Source of the DNA: Dactylonectria macrodidyma
Taxonomy: Eukaryota > Ascomycota > Sordariomycetes > Hypocreales > Nectriaceae
Length of the DNA: 64,000 nucleotides
Direction of reading: 5' to 3'
Assembly: GCA_020744425.1 (NCBI GenBank)
Contig: JAGMUV010000001.1
Location: 1,240,001 to 1,304,000, forward strand
Shown here in pieces: positions 22,953-35,258 of this stretch. The translations under genes and the position numbers were made by a program. Each line of letters opens with the position of its first letter. The stretch's first letter is position 1. Below the pieces are notes generated by a model. The model had not been told where the DNA came from, did not search any database, and saw only the letters and a program-made list of their open reading frames with translations.

Positions 22953-25900
22953 AGTCGTGTAATCTGTACCTTGGCAACTTGGTCAGTACTCCGTGCCTCC
23001 GTACCGGCCGACTACGACTATGCACATGGCCCCAGCTATTGACCGGGGTGTCTATATGCAGAAGAAAAGCAGGCCACGCTTACATGAAGGCCCCGCAATG
23101 GCTGAGAGCCTTTGGGTTTGGGCACCTGAACCGACGATCCTCAGTGTTTTGCTTTTGGCAGCTTTACTGTGAAGGTCACCTGCCAAGACACGGTCTCCAG
23201 TCACGACAAGGCCACCACTCATGTCCGCTGCGCGTCCGGACACTTCGAGAAGCAAATCGACCGGCCCAGCCACCAGACTGCAAGACGCCCGAGTTGCCCG
23301 GTCCCACATCTGACTTTAGTAGCCTGCGCCCGCGTTTTTAGGCATCGACAGGGTGTTTGGCTCGGTCTCGCTGCTATGCCGCACTCTGTACAAGCTGATG
23401 GCGATCTGCGGGCGCAGAGGTTCGAGTTGAATGTCACTTGAGAGACCTTGATGTCTATTTTTGTGTGGATGTAAGTTATGCTCGCGATGCGATACGAGCG
23501 CTTCTAATTTCACACACGCACTCAGCGCGTCCGACATAATTTGATTGCTCTGTCCTGGTTTGTTGAATTGGTGTCCCTTCTGGATCTGTGGAGTTGATCA
23601 GATGCCAAAGATTTGCCTTCACTGCCCAAAACACTCTTGCACAAATGTCTCGCACTACGAAGCACTACGTACCAACCTCAACTGAAGGCTTGCTGCAGTA
23701 GTCTGCGGGGGGGCAGTTGCAACAAATCGCTCCACCATTGTGGGCAACTTTGGATAAACGAGTCTGTTTAGGAATGCGCCATGGCTATCGGGTCTCGCTT
23801 GGTCAACTTGACTACGGTGGGTTTTACTCCGACTGAGGAAGCTCGTGGACTCGGCATAGTGATGATGCCGGATTTACGGACCAGCTAGAGAGGCGTAAGG
23901 CTAAATCTTCAGCCCACTTGCGAGGCTTTGGCCCATGGTCTCAAAGTGAGCGAGACAGTCTGTGAGAGGGGCGAGATGTTGGCCAGCTAGCCACGCCGTG
24001 TCTCATTTTTTGGGGCCGAGACAGAAGAAGCAAGCATGCACCAACCTTGAGCCATGTGGCAACCTCACCAACCTTGCTGCTGCTCAACAGGAAACTGGAG
24101 CGGATGCTGGCGAGGGTGTATTCAAGGCGGTATAGCCGAATTTCAACATTTTCTTATTGTGGTGCCGGTCTCTGAATATGCGGCAGCCCAGTCGAATGCT
24201 CTATGTTGCGTATCCTCGAGGAACTCTGTGACATGACTGCGCCCGTTGAGCCGCAGATACCTCGAGGCGTGGGTCGATTGGTTGCTTCTGATCCGTCCGT
24301 ACTGTACTATCATCCTCACCGGCGTGGTGGTCTTGGGACTTTCTGGTCTCACGCGAGGCATCTGAACTTCAACAAGTCTTAGCGTACCCGCGCCTAAGAT
24401 GGGGAGCGGCCTCCTGTTTGCGGAATGCCGCCGCCGCGAATACCCTCTGAAGGGTAAGACACCTCTTCTTTGCCCACATATAATAGTCTCATACTACGAA
24501 ATAGTAAGGTACTACACAATCCGGATTGTCTTTGCAACAAAACCCACACGGCGCGCCTCGCGGCATCAGGTACCGGATGGAAGGAGGGGACGCCACATGA
24601 CGGTGCAGTGGAGGGCGTTACGAGTATTTGGGGGCCTCTCTTTTGGTGCCTCCTCTTGGTGGGAGAGCTACCGGCAACTTCGTATCGAAGGCTGTATCAT
24701 TTCCCCAAGGGTGTGACATCTGCATCTATCTTGCGTTGGAACCACGAGTCAATTCGTCCAAGCTCGCAGGTTGGGTTGATGTCGAAATGCTTGGCATGTC
24801 GGTATGTCGCCCCTTGTACTCCCCTCGGCGCCACCTGCGTCTGCCATGTACGAACTCAGGGCCTACCTGCGAAGTACGGAGTACTGCTGCCACCGTTCCC
24901 GTTCCTGTTCCTGGCTCTGTCTGTCCCTGTTCCCCTGCTCCAGTTCTCAATTGTGTGGCTTTGCTACTGCAAATTGGTTTGTGCCATCCTGAAACTTAGG
25001 GACGAACCGGTCGTGGTGACGGCGCTTGTGGCACGCCGTCTCCATTAAGCGGCGGCGCGATGCGTCTTCTGCCCCCATCGGGATGGACGAGGCTAAGAGG
25101 CTAGATACGCATGGAGACGTATCCGTATCCATCCGCAAATGAAACGAGGAATCGATCAGCAATTGCGACGGCTTGGTTCTATGATACGCCAAGAGAGACA
25201 GACTGACACGCGAGCGCTGACGTTGCCGAGGCAGTTTACGTCCGAAGTAGTAGTTCGTCTGCGAGCTGAAAGGCTGTCACAACAGCGTTTGCAAAAAAGC
25301 CTTGCCAGCAATGGCACCACTTCCGCTGCAGCCACAGGCTGGAGGAGGGGGCGTGCGAATGTGCGTTGATGAATATGAGTGCACGAGCGTGTGACGCGGA
25401 CAATCGAAATAGTAGCCTGTGGGTTGGTTCTGGACATGCAGAAACATACAGCTAGATGGTGACGAGTTCGTTTTTCCCGCGCCTCGGCCGTCACCTCAAA
25501 GCGGCCGTTTCGCGTAAAGCACTCAAGTATACTACGTACGCAAGTACAACGTATGTATAATACGCGAGGAGAGGAGAACCCCTCCCTCTTGCCGGGTGGT
25601 TTTATGAAACAAAAGGGCCAGCATTGGCCAGCTTAGACCTTTTCGCTACGCCTTCTGGCCGCCACGCACGCACGGCGGAAGCAACGCCTTGAAAGAGAAA
25701 AAAGCAACATGTATGCAGACGCTACCGCTGCATGTGCGCTCGGGAGCGACGAAACCCTGCGTGTGGGGGGCGGGGTGAGGTTGAAGATATGTCAGTGTTT
25801 GACGCGGCATCCTTTTGTCAACTTGTGCGACAGTTGGCGTGGCGGGTTGCGGAGCATTGGTTTAAGATAGAGAGAAGCGAGAATCTCAAAAGAGGAATCC

Positions 25901-27224
25901 TGCTGATGGGTTTGGGATAGAGAGGAGGAGGAAGAGGGGAAAATGAAATGCGACGCTGCGTACGGGAATTAGCTGAGAGGTAAGTTACTTGGTTGGCAAA
26001 CCAGTCCTAGATGCCTATCCAGTCCAATGATGTGGTATTGTGCCGAGTTCCGTGATGCGTGCCCATTGCCTTCGAATGTCTCAAACAAATCCTTTGCCAA
26101 TGCTGGTGGAAACATGGAACACATCGGTTGCGCCTGAGTCTGAGTGAGAGAGGGCGTGGGAAAGCCGATCTGACTTACATGGGGTTTACGGATTAATTAG
26201 ATTGAGAGAAGTCGATGCTCAACTTGGTAGACCGAGGACAAGCCTGTTACACCAATGCCACGACAACACTTGCGAGAAGAGAACACCACATACTTGTCTC
26301 ATCGCAGACTATGCACACCGAGAACAAGCACAAACTGACATGGTTTGGTAGGAAATGACTTCACTAGGTGCCTCCCCATCACCATCCAGAGCCCTGCATA
26401 CGACCAACTACCCCTGGGCAAGCAACTGCCGTGTTCTCGGAGGAGCATCTTCCGCACGCCACTCTGCCTCGCCGACTCTCCTTGCCCCCACACTCGAGGA
26501 CATGCCGATCTTCAAGGAAGTCGGTCGTAACCTTAGACAAGGCTGCCATTTGGGCGTGCATGCAGCGTCGATCAGCGAGGTGAGGCTGTCGCAGCCTGGT
26601 TTTCGCCCCTCGCCTTGCGTGAGATGTGAGATGTCCTCAGCACACGATGGTTGAAGGGCCTGATCTTCTTGAAACTTTGCCTTGGCCAGAAATATGCAAG
26701 AGCCTGATACGTCATCTCACAGATCTCGGTGGTGGCGAGAATCTGCATTTGATGCTGCGGGAGCTTATGGTGAAGCGACAACAATGAAGATCCATGAATA
26801 GCGTCGCAAGATGCTTTCTACTCAACCGCGATGTCGTATAAGGTGAAATCTAACTTAGCAACGTGGAAACCCTAATCTCCAAGGCGGTCCGCCCCATTGC
26901 ATGAACCTTCACTTTGCCTCTGAGTCCGCTAGATAGAGTATGTCACGAGTTAATCGCAGAGCAAGAGATCCAAAACTTGTCAAGAAACTACTTTTTAAAC
27001 CCAAAGTTTTATTGTTCAAACTTTCGTCATCCAAGTTGCTTCGCTAAGCCGCCTCAATATGTTTTTCAAAATCCCAGACATGAAATCATTCTCATAATCA
27101 TTTTTAAGATCGCTTGAAATGCTAAAAGAAATGGAAAAAGAAGAAAAGGTGAAGAAGAAGATGGTTGAAACTCGTAGCCCTGGATGGCCTGGACTTCGAG
27201 ACTTGGTTTGCAGCCTTCATGGAA

Positions 27225-30200
27225 TTAGTAGTGGTGGTGGTGATGATGGTGATGATCCTGGTCCTTCGATCGGACGTCATCCTCATCCCTGTGGCGCCGG
27301 TGTCGTTCGCGGTCCTTGTCGCGGTCCCTGCCCTTGTCCCGCTCCTTGGTATCGTGATCCGCTTCATCTTCGTCTCGATGGCGACGGCGACGATGTCTTC
27401 GCTTCTCGTCGTCGTCGTCGTCACGATCTCTATCCCGATCTCGATCGCGGTCTCGGTCACGGTCTCTATCTCGCTCCCGTTCACGATCCCCATCGCGATC
27501 GCGATCACGGTCACGATCGCCATCTTCCTCGCGTCGTCGTCTCTCTACATAGGAAGTTAGTGAAACTTCGGCGTATTAGGGATGATGCTGGGACTTACCT
27601 CTTAGGACCACCGTTGCAGAGGCGTACGCTTGAATCTCCTCCTTACTTAGGACCCGGAGGACGATGACAAAGTCATCACGGACCTCAAATCTCTCCTTAC
27701 CAATGGTCAAAGCCTCAGGGTTGACAATCTTGCGGCTGATCTTGGTCCACTTGGCACCTGCAGGTGCTTCTCGGAGCTTCTTGTCTTCCTTGTGAGGCGC
27801 AACACCCTCGCGAACAGGATTGAGCTCCTCGGGGAAGCTAACCTTGGGCTGCTTGAGGATGCCCTTGAGAGGTTTTTCTTCTTTCTTGTCCCGCGGAGGA
27901 GAAACGAGGCGAACTTGCTTGTCGTCGACACCGGAAACTGTAAGCTCGCGACCACGCGACTCGTCCTGGGGAGAAGAAGAAGTTTTGGATTCCGATGTAA
28001 CCTTAGAGTCCGTGGATGATGTCGATTCTTTGGCCGGCTTCAGCTCAGGCGGGGATCTTGGCTCTCTCGTGGACTTGGTCTCAGGAGGAGATCTCGATTC
28101 TCGAGTAGACTTGGAGTCAATGGGAGTCTTGCCCTGCTTGGTGGGTGAGAATGAACGAGTCCTCTTTGTTTCGATCACGGCTGGCTTGTCCTTCTCCTTG
28201 TCGGCTGTCTTCAAGGCAGCAAGCTGCTCCTTGAGTTGCTTAAGCTCAGAAGCGTCGTTGGGGTTGAAGGCACTCGAGCTACGATGGCGCCGCGTGGGTT
28301 TCTTGGCCTCATCTGAGTCAGAAGCTGAGATTACCGCCTCGCCATTCTTTCTCGTGTCGATTTCTCGTCGGCTCGTCTTTCTGGGCTCTGAGCTGTCCTT
28401 GGTGCTAGGACGATCTTTGTCATAGTCTCGGGGCTTCGGTTGATCTTGAGTAGATAACTTCGGTTGGTCACGGTCCTCTGTGTCTCTTCGTCGTTCGCGT
28501 TCTTCGTCAGAGCCTCGCCGTGCCTTCGAGTCGTTATCCTTTGAGCGTTTGTCTTCGCTTTTGGCTGAGGGTGCAAGACCGACGGCGGCTGCGGCGATGC
28601 CTAGACCTGAAGCCATTTTGTCACGGAACCGAGTGCGCTCCTTTTCGTCATCTTCACCACCTTTCTTACTCTCTCGCCTCTCACGACGAGGCTCTTTATC
28701 TTTGGCCTCGGTGCGAGTTCTGCGTCGTTCTTCGCGGTCAGGCTCCGACTCGCGAGGAGGCTCCTCATCGGAGCGCTTCTTGGTCTCCTCGGGATATTGA
28801 GGTTCCCTTCGGTGCTCATAGTTATCGACCAGGTCAGTACGGATACCGAACCCGCGAGTGGAGACTCTGTCATCGTGGAAGTATGGTTGAGTTTCATACC
28901 CTGGTTGAACATTGTATGTTGACTGGACATTGTACGCTGGCTGGATATCATATGCTGGTTGAGCGCCGTACGTTGGCTGAGGGTCATATGATTGTGGCTC
29001 ATAGCTTTGCGGCTCATAAGTCAAGGCCTGGTATGTGGGCTCAGGCTCATAGGAACGCTCCGATTCGTGTTGGTAATCGCGATGCTCCCGCATGTTCTTC
29101 TCGTCGTCACGGCTGCGATAGTATTCATCATGGTGCTGCGATCGCGGGGTTCCTTCCTGGTAAAGGGAAACTGGCCTAGGCCGTCTTCCCTCTGAAGAAC
29201 CGGTGGAACTCAAAGTCCTGGTCGTGACGATGGGCTCTGGGGGAGCTGGAGCAAGAGGCGGCACATCACGAGAACTCTCGCGTGCCCGAGGTATCTTATC
29301 GAAGCCTCGTGTGGAGGGGGGAGGACCACCCCGGGGTTCGTATTGACGAGTGGTAGGGGTAGATGTGGTAGTTGTGTGGCTGGTGCGGCCAACATCCGAG
29401 CTTGTGTTGACGTTGAGAAGCCGTTGGTCGGCATTGTAGTTGATATTTGGGCGGTAGTATCCACGGTCAAAGCTCTCATGTCTGCGTGACCGGGACGCCT
29501 GAGGATGGTCAAGATCATATCGAACTAGCTCTCCAGCGTTGGTGTACTGGTACCCTTCATCTCCATAGTCGATGGTGGCAGAGCTATGGCGGGGGTTGCT
29601 GGGGTAGACTACGGATGGGCGGGAGCTGCGATAAGCGTCGGCCTCGCGCGCCATGCTGTCGCTGTGGTCTCTGCCGCGCGCATAGTCGTCGCCTCCCAAC
29701 TGATCGGGGTAAGTGCGCGTGCTGCGGGAACGTATGGACGAGGCAGGCTCAGTGTAGAACTGCCCCTCACTAGCCCGGTAATCGTCTCGAATGGGACTGC
29801 CGGAGCGAGCGTTAGAAGAGTAGGACGGGCCTGGGTTTGGGCGGTCCTTTTGGGTCGTCATGACAATGACGGGTGGGCGGCCTGTAGCTGAGTCGAGAGT
29901 CGAGGAGCGGTGCGAGCGGGTGACATCTCGAGTAGTTGGACGCTGAGAGCGAGGATCCTGAGTCACAGCGTATGTTCGGGTGGTAGTGGCGGGAACAGCA
30001 GAGGATGTTGTGGTTGTTACATACCCGCGGGGTGCGGTAGCTGTCGTTGCAGGCGGCGGCGGCGGCCGGGTAGATGAGGGCATAACATGCATGTCGCCGG
30101 CATAAAGGGAAGTATAGCCGATGCTGGCAGGCAGCGAGGATCTTGCAGGGTTGAATGTGGCCGACCGCCCTGTTGTCGTGTATCCATAACGGTCCGTCAT
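27225..30200 (-). CDS. Disordered protein with DUF8035-like C-terminal domain and RD/His tail (973 aa)
   Basis: Two exons: 30200-27599 and 27544-27225, joined by a 54-nt intron (GTAAGT...TATGTAG, phase 1). The start is the ATG at 30200 (CACCATGAC context, MTDRYGYTTTG); the frame stays open upstream but has no earlier ATG. Residues 1-~380 are Ser/Thr/Pro/Arg-rich. Around 380-440 there is a Tyr-Xaa-Pro/Val-Gln repeat (YEPQSYEPQ type). Residues ~470-810 are highly charged (Lys/Glu/Arg/Ser). Residues ~813-868 form the one compact segment (AKWTKISRKIVNPEAL, then a stretch with RFEVRDDFVIVLRVLS), which I recall as the fungal DUF8035 domain. Exon 2 encodes ~30 residues of alternating Arg-Asp/Arg-Glu, a His/Arg/Asp region and a final run of about eight His plus Tyr. 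The RD tail resembles those of RNA-processing proteins, but no RNA-binding fold is visible and function is unknown. Confidence 0.85.
27290..27545. repeat. Arg-Asp-coding hexamer repeat in exon 2
   Basis: On the minus strand, repeated CG(N)GA(Y) hexamers encode an almost pure Arg-Asp stretch followed by Asp and Arg/His clusters. The plus-strand frames over it (Val/Ile/Thr-rich) are by-products of the repeat. Confidence 0.75.
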
Positions 30201-33200
30201 GGTGATGGTGGGGGAGCTGTGAGTTGGAGATTGCTGAACCTTCAATTGACGTTGTGCAACTGGGTTGCCCAGGGCCGGTCGCTAGATTGGGAGGGGTCGA
30301 TGGGGCTGTCTAGGATATGTTGGTGCTCTATCACAGACGACAAGAAGGCTTTGGCCTATTTGTTTTTTTCTCCTTCTTCTTCTTCTTCTTCTTCTTCTTC
30401 TTCTTCTTCTTCTAGGCAGGTTCTCCCGGATGGCGTCGAGGGGTCGTGGCAATGGTGGGATGACGGTGACGACAAAAGGCAGAGGTTGACGTAGACGAGA
30501 GAGAGACGACCGGGAGCAAGTGGCACGTGAGGAGGGGTCGAGCCCGTTGACGGTGTCAGCAAAATTAAATGATTGTTCTGGTAAAATCAAATAGCGAGTA
30601 GCCCGGTGATTTGATCGCGGGGTTGCCTTTTCGAATTTGTTTGCCTCTTCTTGGCAGTGCCCAGCGTTGGCGATGACCTTGGTGGGGTGGGTTGGCGGGC
30701 TGCACTGTATCCGGGCGTGGAATGGGATGAGAGCGAGGTGATGGCGTAAGCAATGGGGAGAGCTGAGAGCGGGTGCCGAGCGGGGTTGAAGAGAACCCAA
30801 GAGAAAGGCAGAGTGTAGTAGGGAGTAGCGAATCGCGTGAACCGTCTAGAAACGCCTGGGCGAGGAATCAATTAATCAGTCTGTCTGTCCCGTCGGCCAG
30901 GTTGCGACGACTTGGCAGCCGTCAATCCGCCAGTTCTCAGCACGATGCGGTTTGGCGGGGTCAGGCTTCCTTTGTCCGACGAAGTTCCCGGGGCGGGAAC
31001 AACTCCACAGGGCCGCCGGTGTGGAGAAGAAATAGAAGGGTGAGGTGGGCGAGGTGCAGAGAGCCAAGAGGTAATGGCTGATGAATGGGAAGAAAAGGCG
31101 AGGAGAGGAGAAGGAAACGAATCTCTGCAGAGGAGATTCTGTGGACTGGAGAGAGGGGCAATCGACTAGACAGGATATCCCCAGTCTTGCAAGTTTTTCT
31201 GGCCCTTTCTTCGCTGCCAGGAAGTGACTGAGTCGTCCCCGGATCCCTAATAAATCAGGGTCAAGCAATAATAAACCCGTTGTATTAGTTAATAAGAACT
31301 AACGGAGCGGCGTGCTGTAAGTAGACAAGTAGACCACTGCCAGTCTTGCGATGGGAGTGCCGATGACGATCGTATGCAGTGACGTGGGCCTGGCGCTCGC
31401 CGGGTCTGGCCTGCAATGGGCTCTGGCTGGTCGCGGATGTCAGTAAGGTTCTTCGGGCCTGTCCAACGTCTCACTAACACTGACACCAACACAACGTCAC
31501 TCAACTGTCACCGAAGAGAACCTCCGGTATCTGCGGCCCAAGCTCCAGGCTGTTTCGAATCTTTGGCTTGAATCTTTCCTTTGGACACGGAGTTGTGTCG
31601 CTCGGGTTACTCGTCGCAGTCCTTGTGGATGTCGTCGTCTGTCACTCCAACAACTCAGGCTGGAATGACCTGATCTGTGCAGAGAGATATGTGACCAAAT
31701 GCTGGACCGGACGGGGTCGCGGCCTTTGCTTCTCCCCCAGTCAGCGTCCAGTCGCTGAGAGAGGTGAGGAGAGAGGCAAGACCCCTCCCAAAGCGCCTCG
31801 GCCTGTCAATGTCCCTGTTGGTGACCGTTGAAAACCAAAAAACCTAGAAACCCAAGTGACCAGCGTGTGGCTTTGGGCAGGATGGTATGGGTCTCTCTCT
31901 CCGCTCCGGTGGAGACCGGGCTTGAGCTCCGACACACTCCAAGTCAACCGATGTTTCCCTCAAGTACGAGGGTTGTAGGTTGGGAAACTGGTACCCGTAC
32001 TTGGACCCTGTCGGCGAGTGGAGAAGCGTGCGAATGGGGAAATGCGACCACCGACGAGGAGGATCACGCAGCAATGCAACGATGTCAGGGTCGTGACGGC
32101 GATGCGTCACTAGGGATAAGTTCTAGCGGAGAGGTGCGTTTGAGGCTCTGCGTCCTTATACCCTAATGTGGTACCGCCGCGAGAAGCAGAGGTGGCAATG
32201 CTGGTGGGCGAATACTCCAAGTGAAGGTACCTTCTTCGTATCTGGTGATATTAGTTTCGGCGCTGGTGCTGGTGCTGGTGCCGGTGCTGGCGTTGGCGTG
32301 GTTGGGCCTCGGGCCTGGTGGCGGCCGGTGCTAGGCGGACGATGACGTCCCAACCCTCGTGGATGCTCGGCCCTAGATCCTCGTGTGTTGTGAGGTCGAG
32401 GTCGCTCGAGTTGACTTTGGAAGGTGATTTGTATATGTGGATGTTGTGGAATGGTGTTGGACTCTGGTCAAGGTGTTGGCGTGCTTCACCGTGCATACAA
32501 TTAGCAACGGCCTTTCGAAAGATGAAAAACGAAGAACCAAACAACAATAGCTGCTTGCTCAGATGGAAGGACAACCAAGCAGAAATATTTTTCTGAAGAA
32601 ACAAAGTTGGCAATTGAATAGGTACCTAGTGAGGAATCCCGCGGCTTATGTCTTTGTTTAGGAAGGGGACGGCTAATTGAGAGGAGGGGAAGGAGCGTCC
32701 ATGTCTTTCACGTCTTTCCACCTGTGGGAAGGAGGCTGTACCGCTCGAAACCGCCCAATGTCTGTCGACGATGCCATCTCCTCCACCCACGTCCGCCCAT
32801 TACCCAAAACATTAAAGCCTCTTCCTTTTGCCCTAGCAACCTGAACACTGACTGGACCACGCGATCCGCCACTCATCACGCCCATCACCGAAACCTCTCT
32901 GAAATAACATGCGGCAAAGCGTCTGTCGTCCGTCAATCATGTTCCGAGTTTCAAGCCTCAGACTCCCGCTATTGGGCGTGCTTGATGGTGTTGGTGACTT
33001 ATTTCTTCCTCTTCCAGGGGTGGTGACACTAGGTCGGGTCCCTTGGGCTGCCACGCTTGTTTCTGGGTAGGCACCCAACCAAGGGGTGGAAGAAAAACAT
33101 CAAACACTAATGAGACCCATTGAACAATGTGGAAAAAGTAAAGCACAAGGGTCTCATTATAACTTACTTATAAGGCATGACTGTATAAAAAAATGAAGAT

Positions 33201-35258
33201 TTGAATGATTGGATCGATAAAATTGAACCATATCTCGATTTGAAATGCCACAGATATTGTTTGATTCATCAAAGCTGCTTCTCAAAATATAGAGTAAGTT
33301 GATCCTTTGAGGTGTGCGGGCTTTTTCTTCCGCTCTTCGCTAACCAATTGATCGCCGACCAGGGGATCAAGTACAAGTCAATACCTAGAGACTCAACCTC
33401 GGAAGCCTCGCTATGTCCACTACTAGGTGGAAATGGAGGGGCGAGACCGGCTACGGAATACGGCGTCACTGGCGTCGCTCGCGTGGAGGCAAAATCTCAT
33501 CTCATCTCGTCCTACTCCATGGATCTCGGTCGTCATTGCGTCCTCGCGGGTAGGGACCAGTATACTTCGGACTCTGGCTAGCTGGTGTCTCCTCTCATCT
33601 CGTGGACCCGCAACTGCTCCTCCTACGAAGCAAGTTCTCTCCAAGTCTCCATCATGTCCTAAGCCGTATATCCCAAGCGCCCGTCAGCCCATCACGAGCC
33701 CAACTTCCTCCTAACCTTCGGGAATAGATCAGCGCTGCACGGCAATGGCCCGCAGTCTGTGGCATCGCCAGTTCATCGGATCGGCGGTGTCATGTATCCT
33801 CGCAGATGCTGTGCTCTGTCGATTTCCGGTGTGTTCCCATTCCCTTGACAGCTTCACACTGGTTACTGTAGTGTCTGGATGCACCAATGATTCACATGAT
33901 TCAGTCTTGGTTCCGTCCGTCCGAGAAGAAAGGACTCCAATTGGGGCAGCGTCATCAATCTCACAGAGCCGCATTGACACTAACCGGCGCAGTCCCGTTC
34001 CGACGACGGTGAGAGTTCATTTGACTGGGGACTTCCCGTTAGACAAAACATCTGGTAAGATGAGGGATCCAGGCTGTGGCATCTCATGCGGTGCAGTGAC
34101 CGCAGTCCTTTGGGGAAGGGGGGGAAATCCATCCATCATGTCTAACGGCGCCCAACCAACCAAGCCCAAGCACGCACGGCCTCCCGTCTGTCTATCGACT
34201 TACAAGTGACATGAAGTTCGCTCCTTGGGATACCTGCGCTAGAAGACCACGGAACGTCTTTCAACCTGGTCCCACAGCCGCGTCGCTTAACAAGGCTTGC
34301 TCTCTTCCCATACGACCACACCAAAAAGTCGCCATAGATCCTTGATTTTTTGTCGAGTTGGGCAGGGACAGCTAGCCCATCGCTCGAGGGATCATCCCCG
34401 ACCAGGCATGGGACCCTTTGGCCTTGAGCCCACAAGCCCGCCTCGCGCCGTTTAGGAGTGGCGAGCAAAAGCCAGTGAGTTCTGCAGCCGACATGTCGAG
34501 CATGATGAGTTGGCATCTCTCTCAATGTCCAAAAGTGACGATCAAAAAGCGTGTTGGACAACACCGTTTGTTCATGTGATTTTTGCCACCTGCGTGTCGT
34601 GAGAGCTTCCCTAGTGGGGTTCAACAAACTCCAAGCGAGTCTAGCGGAATAGACATTAGCGCCGAGACCGAGGAGCTAGGCAATGCCATCTATCTTGGGC
34701 ATCTATCTGCCGCAGTTGTCGGTGCTTAGGCAAGAAGGATAAACCGTCTCAGACCATGTCAATAACTTGCTAAGGCCGAGATGGACTAACTACTTTAGAG
34801 AAACAAGCTCCCGCATGGACTGCTTGCCATCTCTCCGCAAGCTGGTCCTTGCGGAGCAAGGGTTCACTCAGAGTAGCCACATGGCTCAGAGCAGACTAAC
34901 AGACCGGGCGTGTTAGTAAGAAGTAGGAAGTATCATTCATAGTTGCTAAAAAATCGTAATCAAGCGACGTCCTCGTTGCCCATGGGGAGGGGCTCGCACG
35001 CCCCTTCAAGGCCTCAAGCTTGCGCTCGTCGTGCTCCGCAAGTCAGCCCATACTGCATCGCATATAGTCAATAGTATCCAACGGTCCGCATTCCTTGGGG
35101 CTTCCATTGTGCGCCTAGGCGTCCATCAGCATCACATAACTCCCTCAGGCGGGACACAGCTCGGTCGAGAACCCCAACTTGGTTAATCGCCGACAGGCTT
35201 CCAGTCGTTCTATCCCAGGTCACTCGGACAAAGAATATCCTTCATACTGGGCATCATC
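30201..35258. other. Intergenic region, no gene seen
   Basis: Contains the promoter side of the DUF8035-like gene and the 3' side of the bleomycin hydrolase gene. Open frames are short and overlap on both strands. Recognisable elements are a CTT/GAA microsatellite at 30373-30413, a GGTGCT repeat near 32259-32300, and an AT-rich stretch at 33150-33300. A divergent or non-coding transcript is possible but nothing specific supports one. Confidence 0.5.
30373..30413. repeat. CTT/GAA trinucleotide microsatellite (about 13 units)
   Basis: Pure CTT run on the plus strand, GAA on the minus strand, 170-215 bp upstream of the DUF8035-like start codon. It lies in the likely promoter or 5' UTR and may vary in length between strains. 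Confidence 0.9.

Larger units (their letters stand above)
10827..27224. other. 16.4-kb region without a supportable gene
   Basis: This separates the start of the two-domain regulator from the 3' end of the DUF8035-like gene. The open frames (up to ~310 codons) overlap in several frames, use poor codons and show no conserved motifs or credible splice chains. The first 1.3 kb (10.83-12.15 kb) is low complexity, Pro-coding on the minus strand, and may be the 5' UTR/promoter of the regulator. The rest holds scattered GTAC-type palindromes, a G20 run at 17672-17691, GGAT-type microsatellites near 16923-16946 and 18986-19005, and a CAGCCT repeat near 16100-16130. No tRNA B-box with paired arms was found. 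Long non-coding RNAs or short-exon genes could be missed by eye. Confidence 0.5.

Noticed and set aside
27165..27560. Plus-strand Val/Ile-rich frame resembling a membrane protein
   Set aside because: Antisense of the Arg-Asp repeat exon of the DUF8035-like gene.
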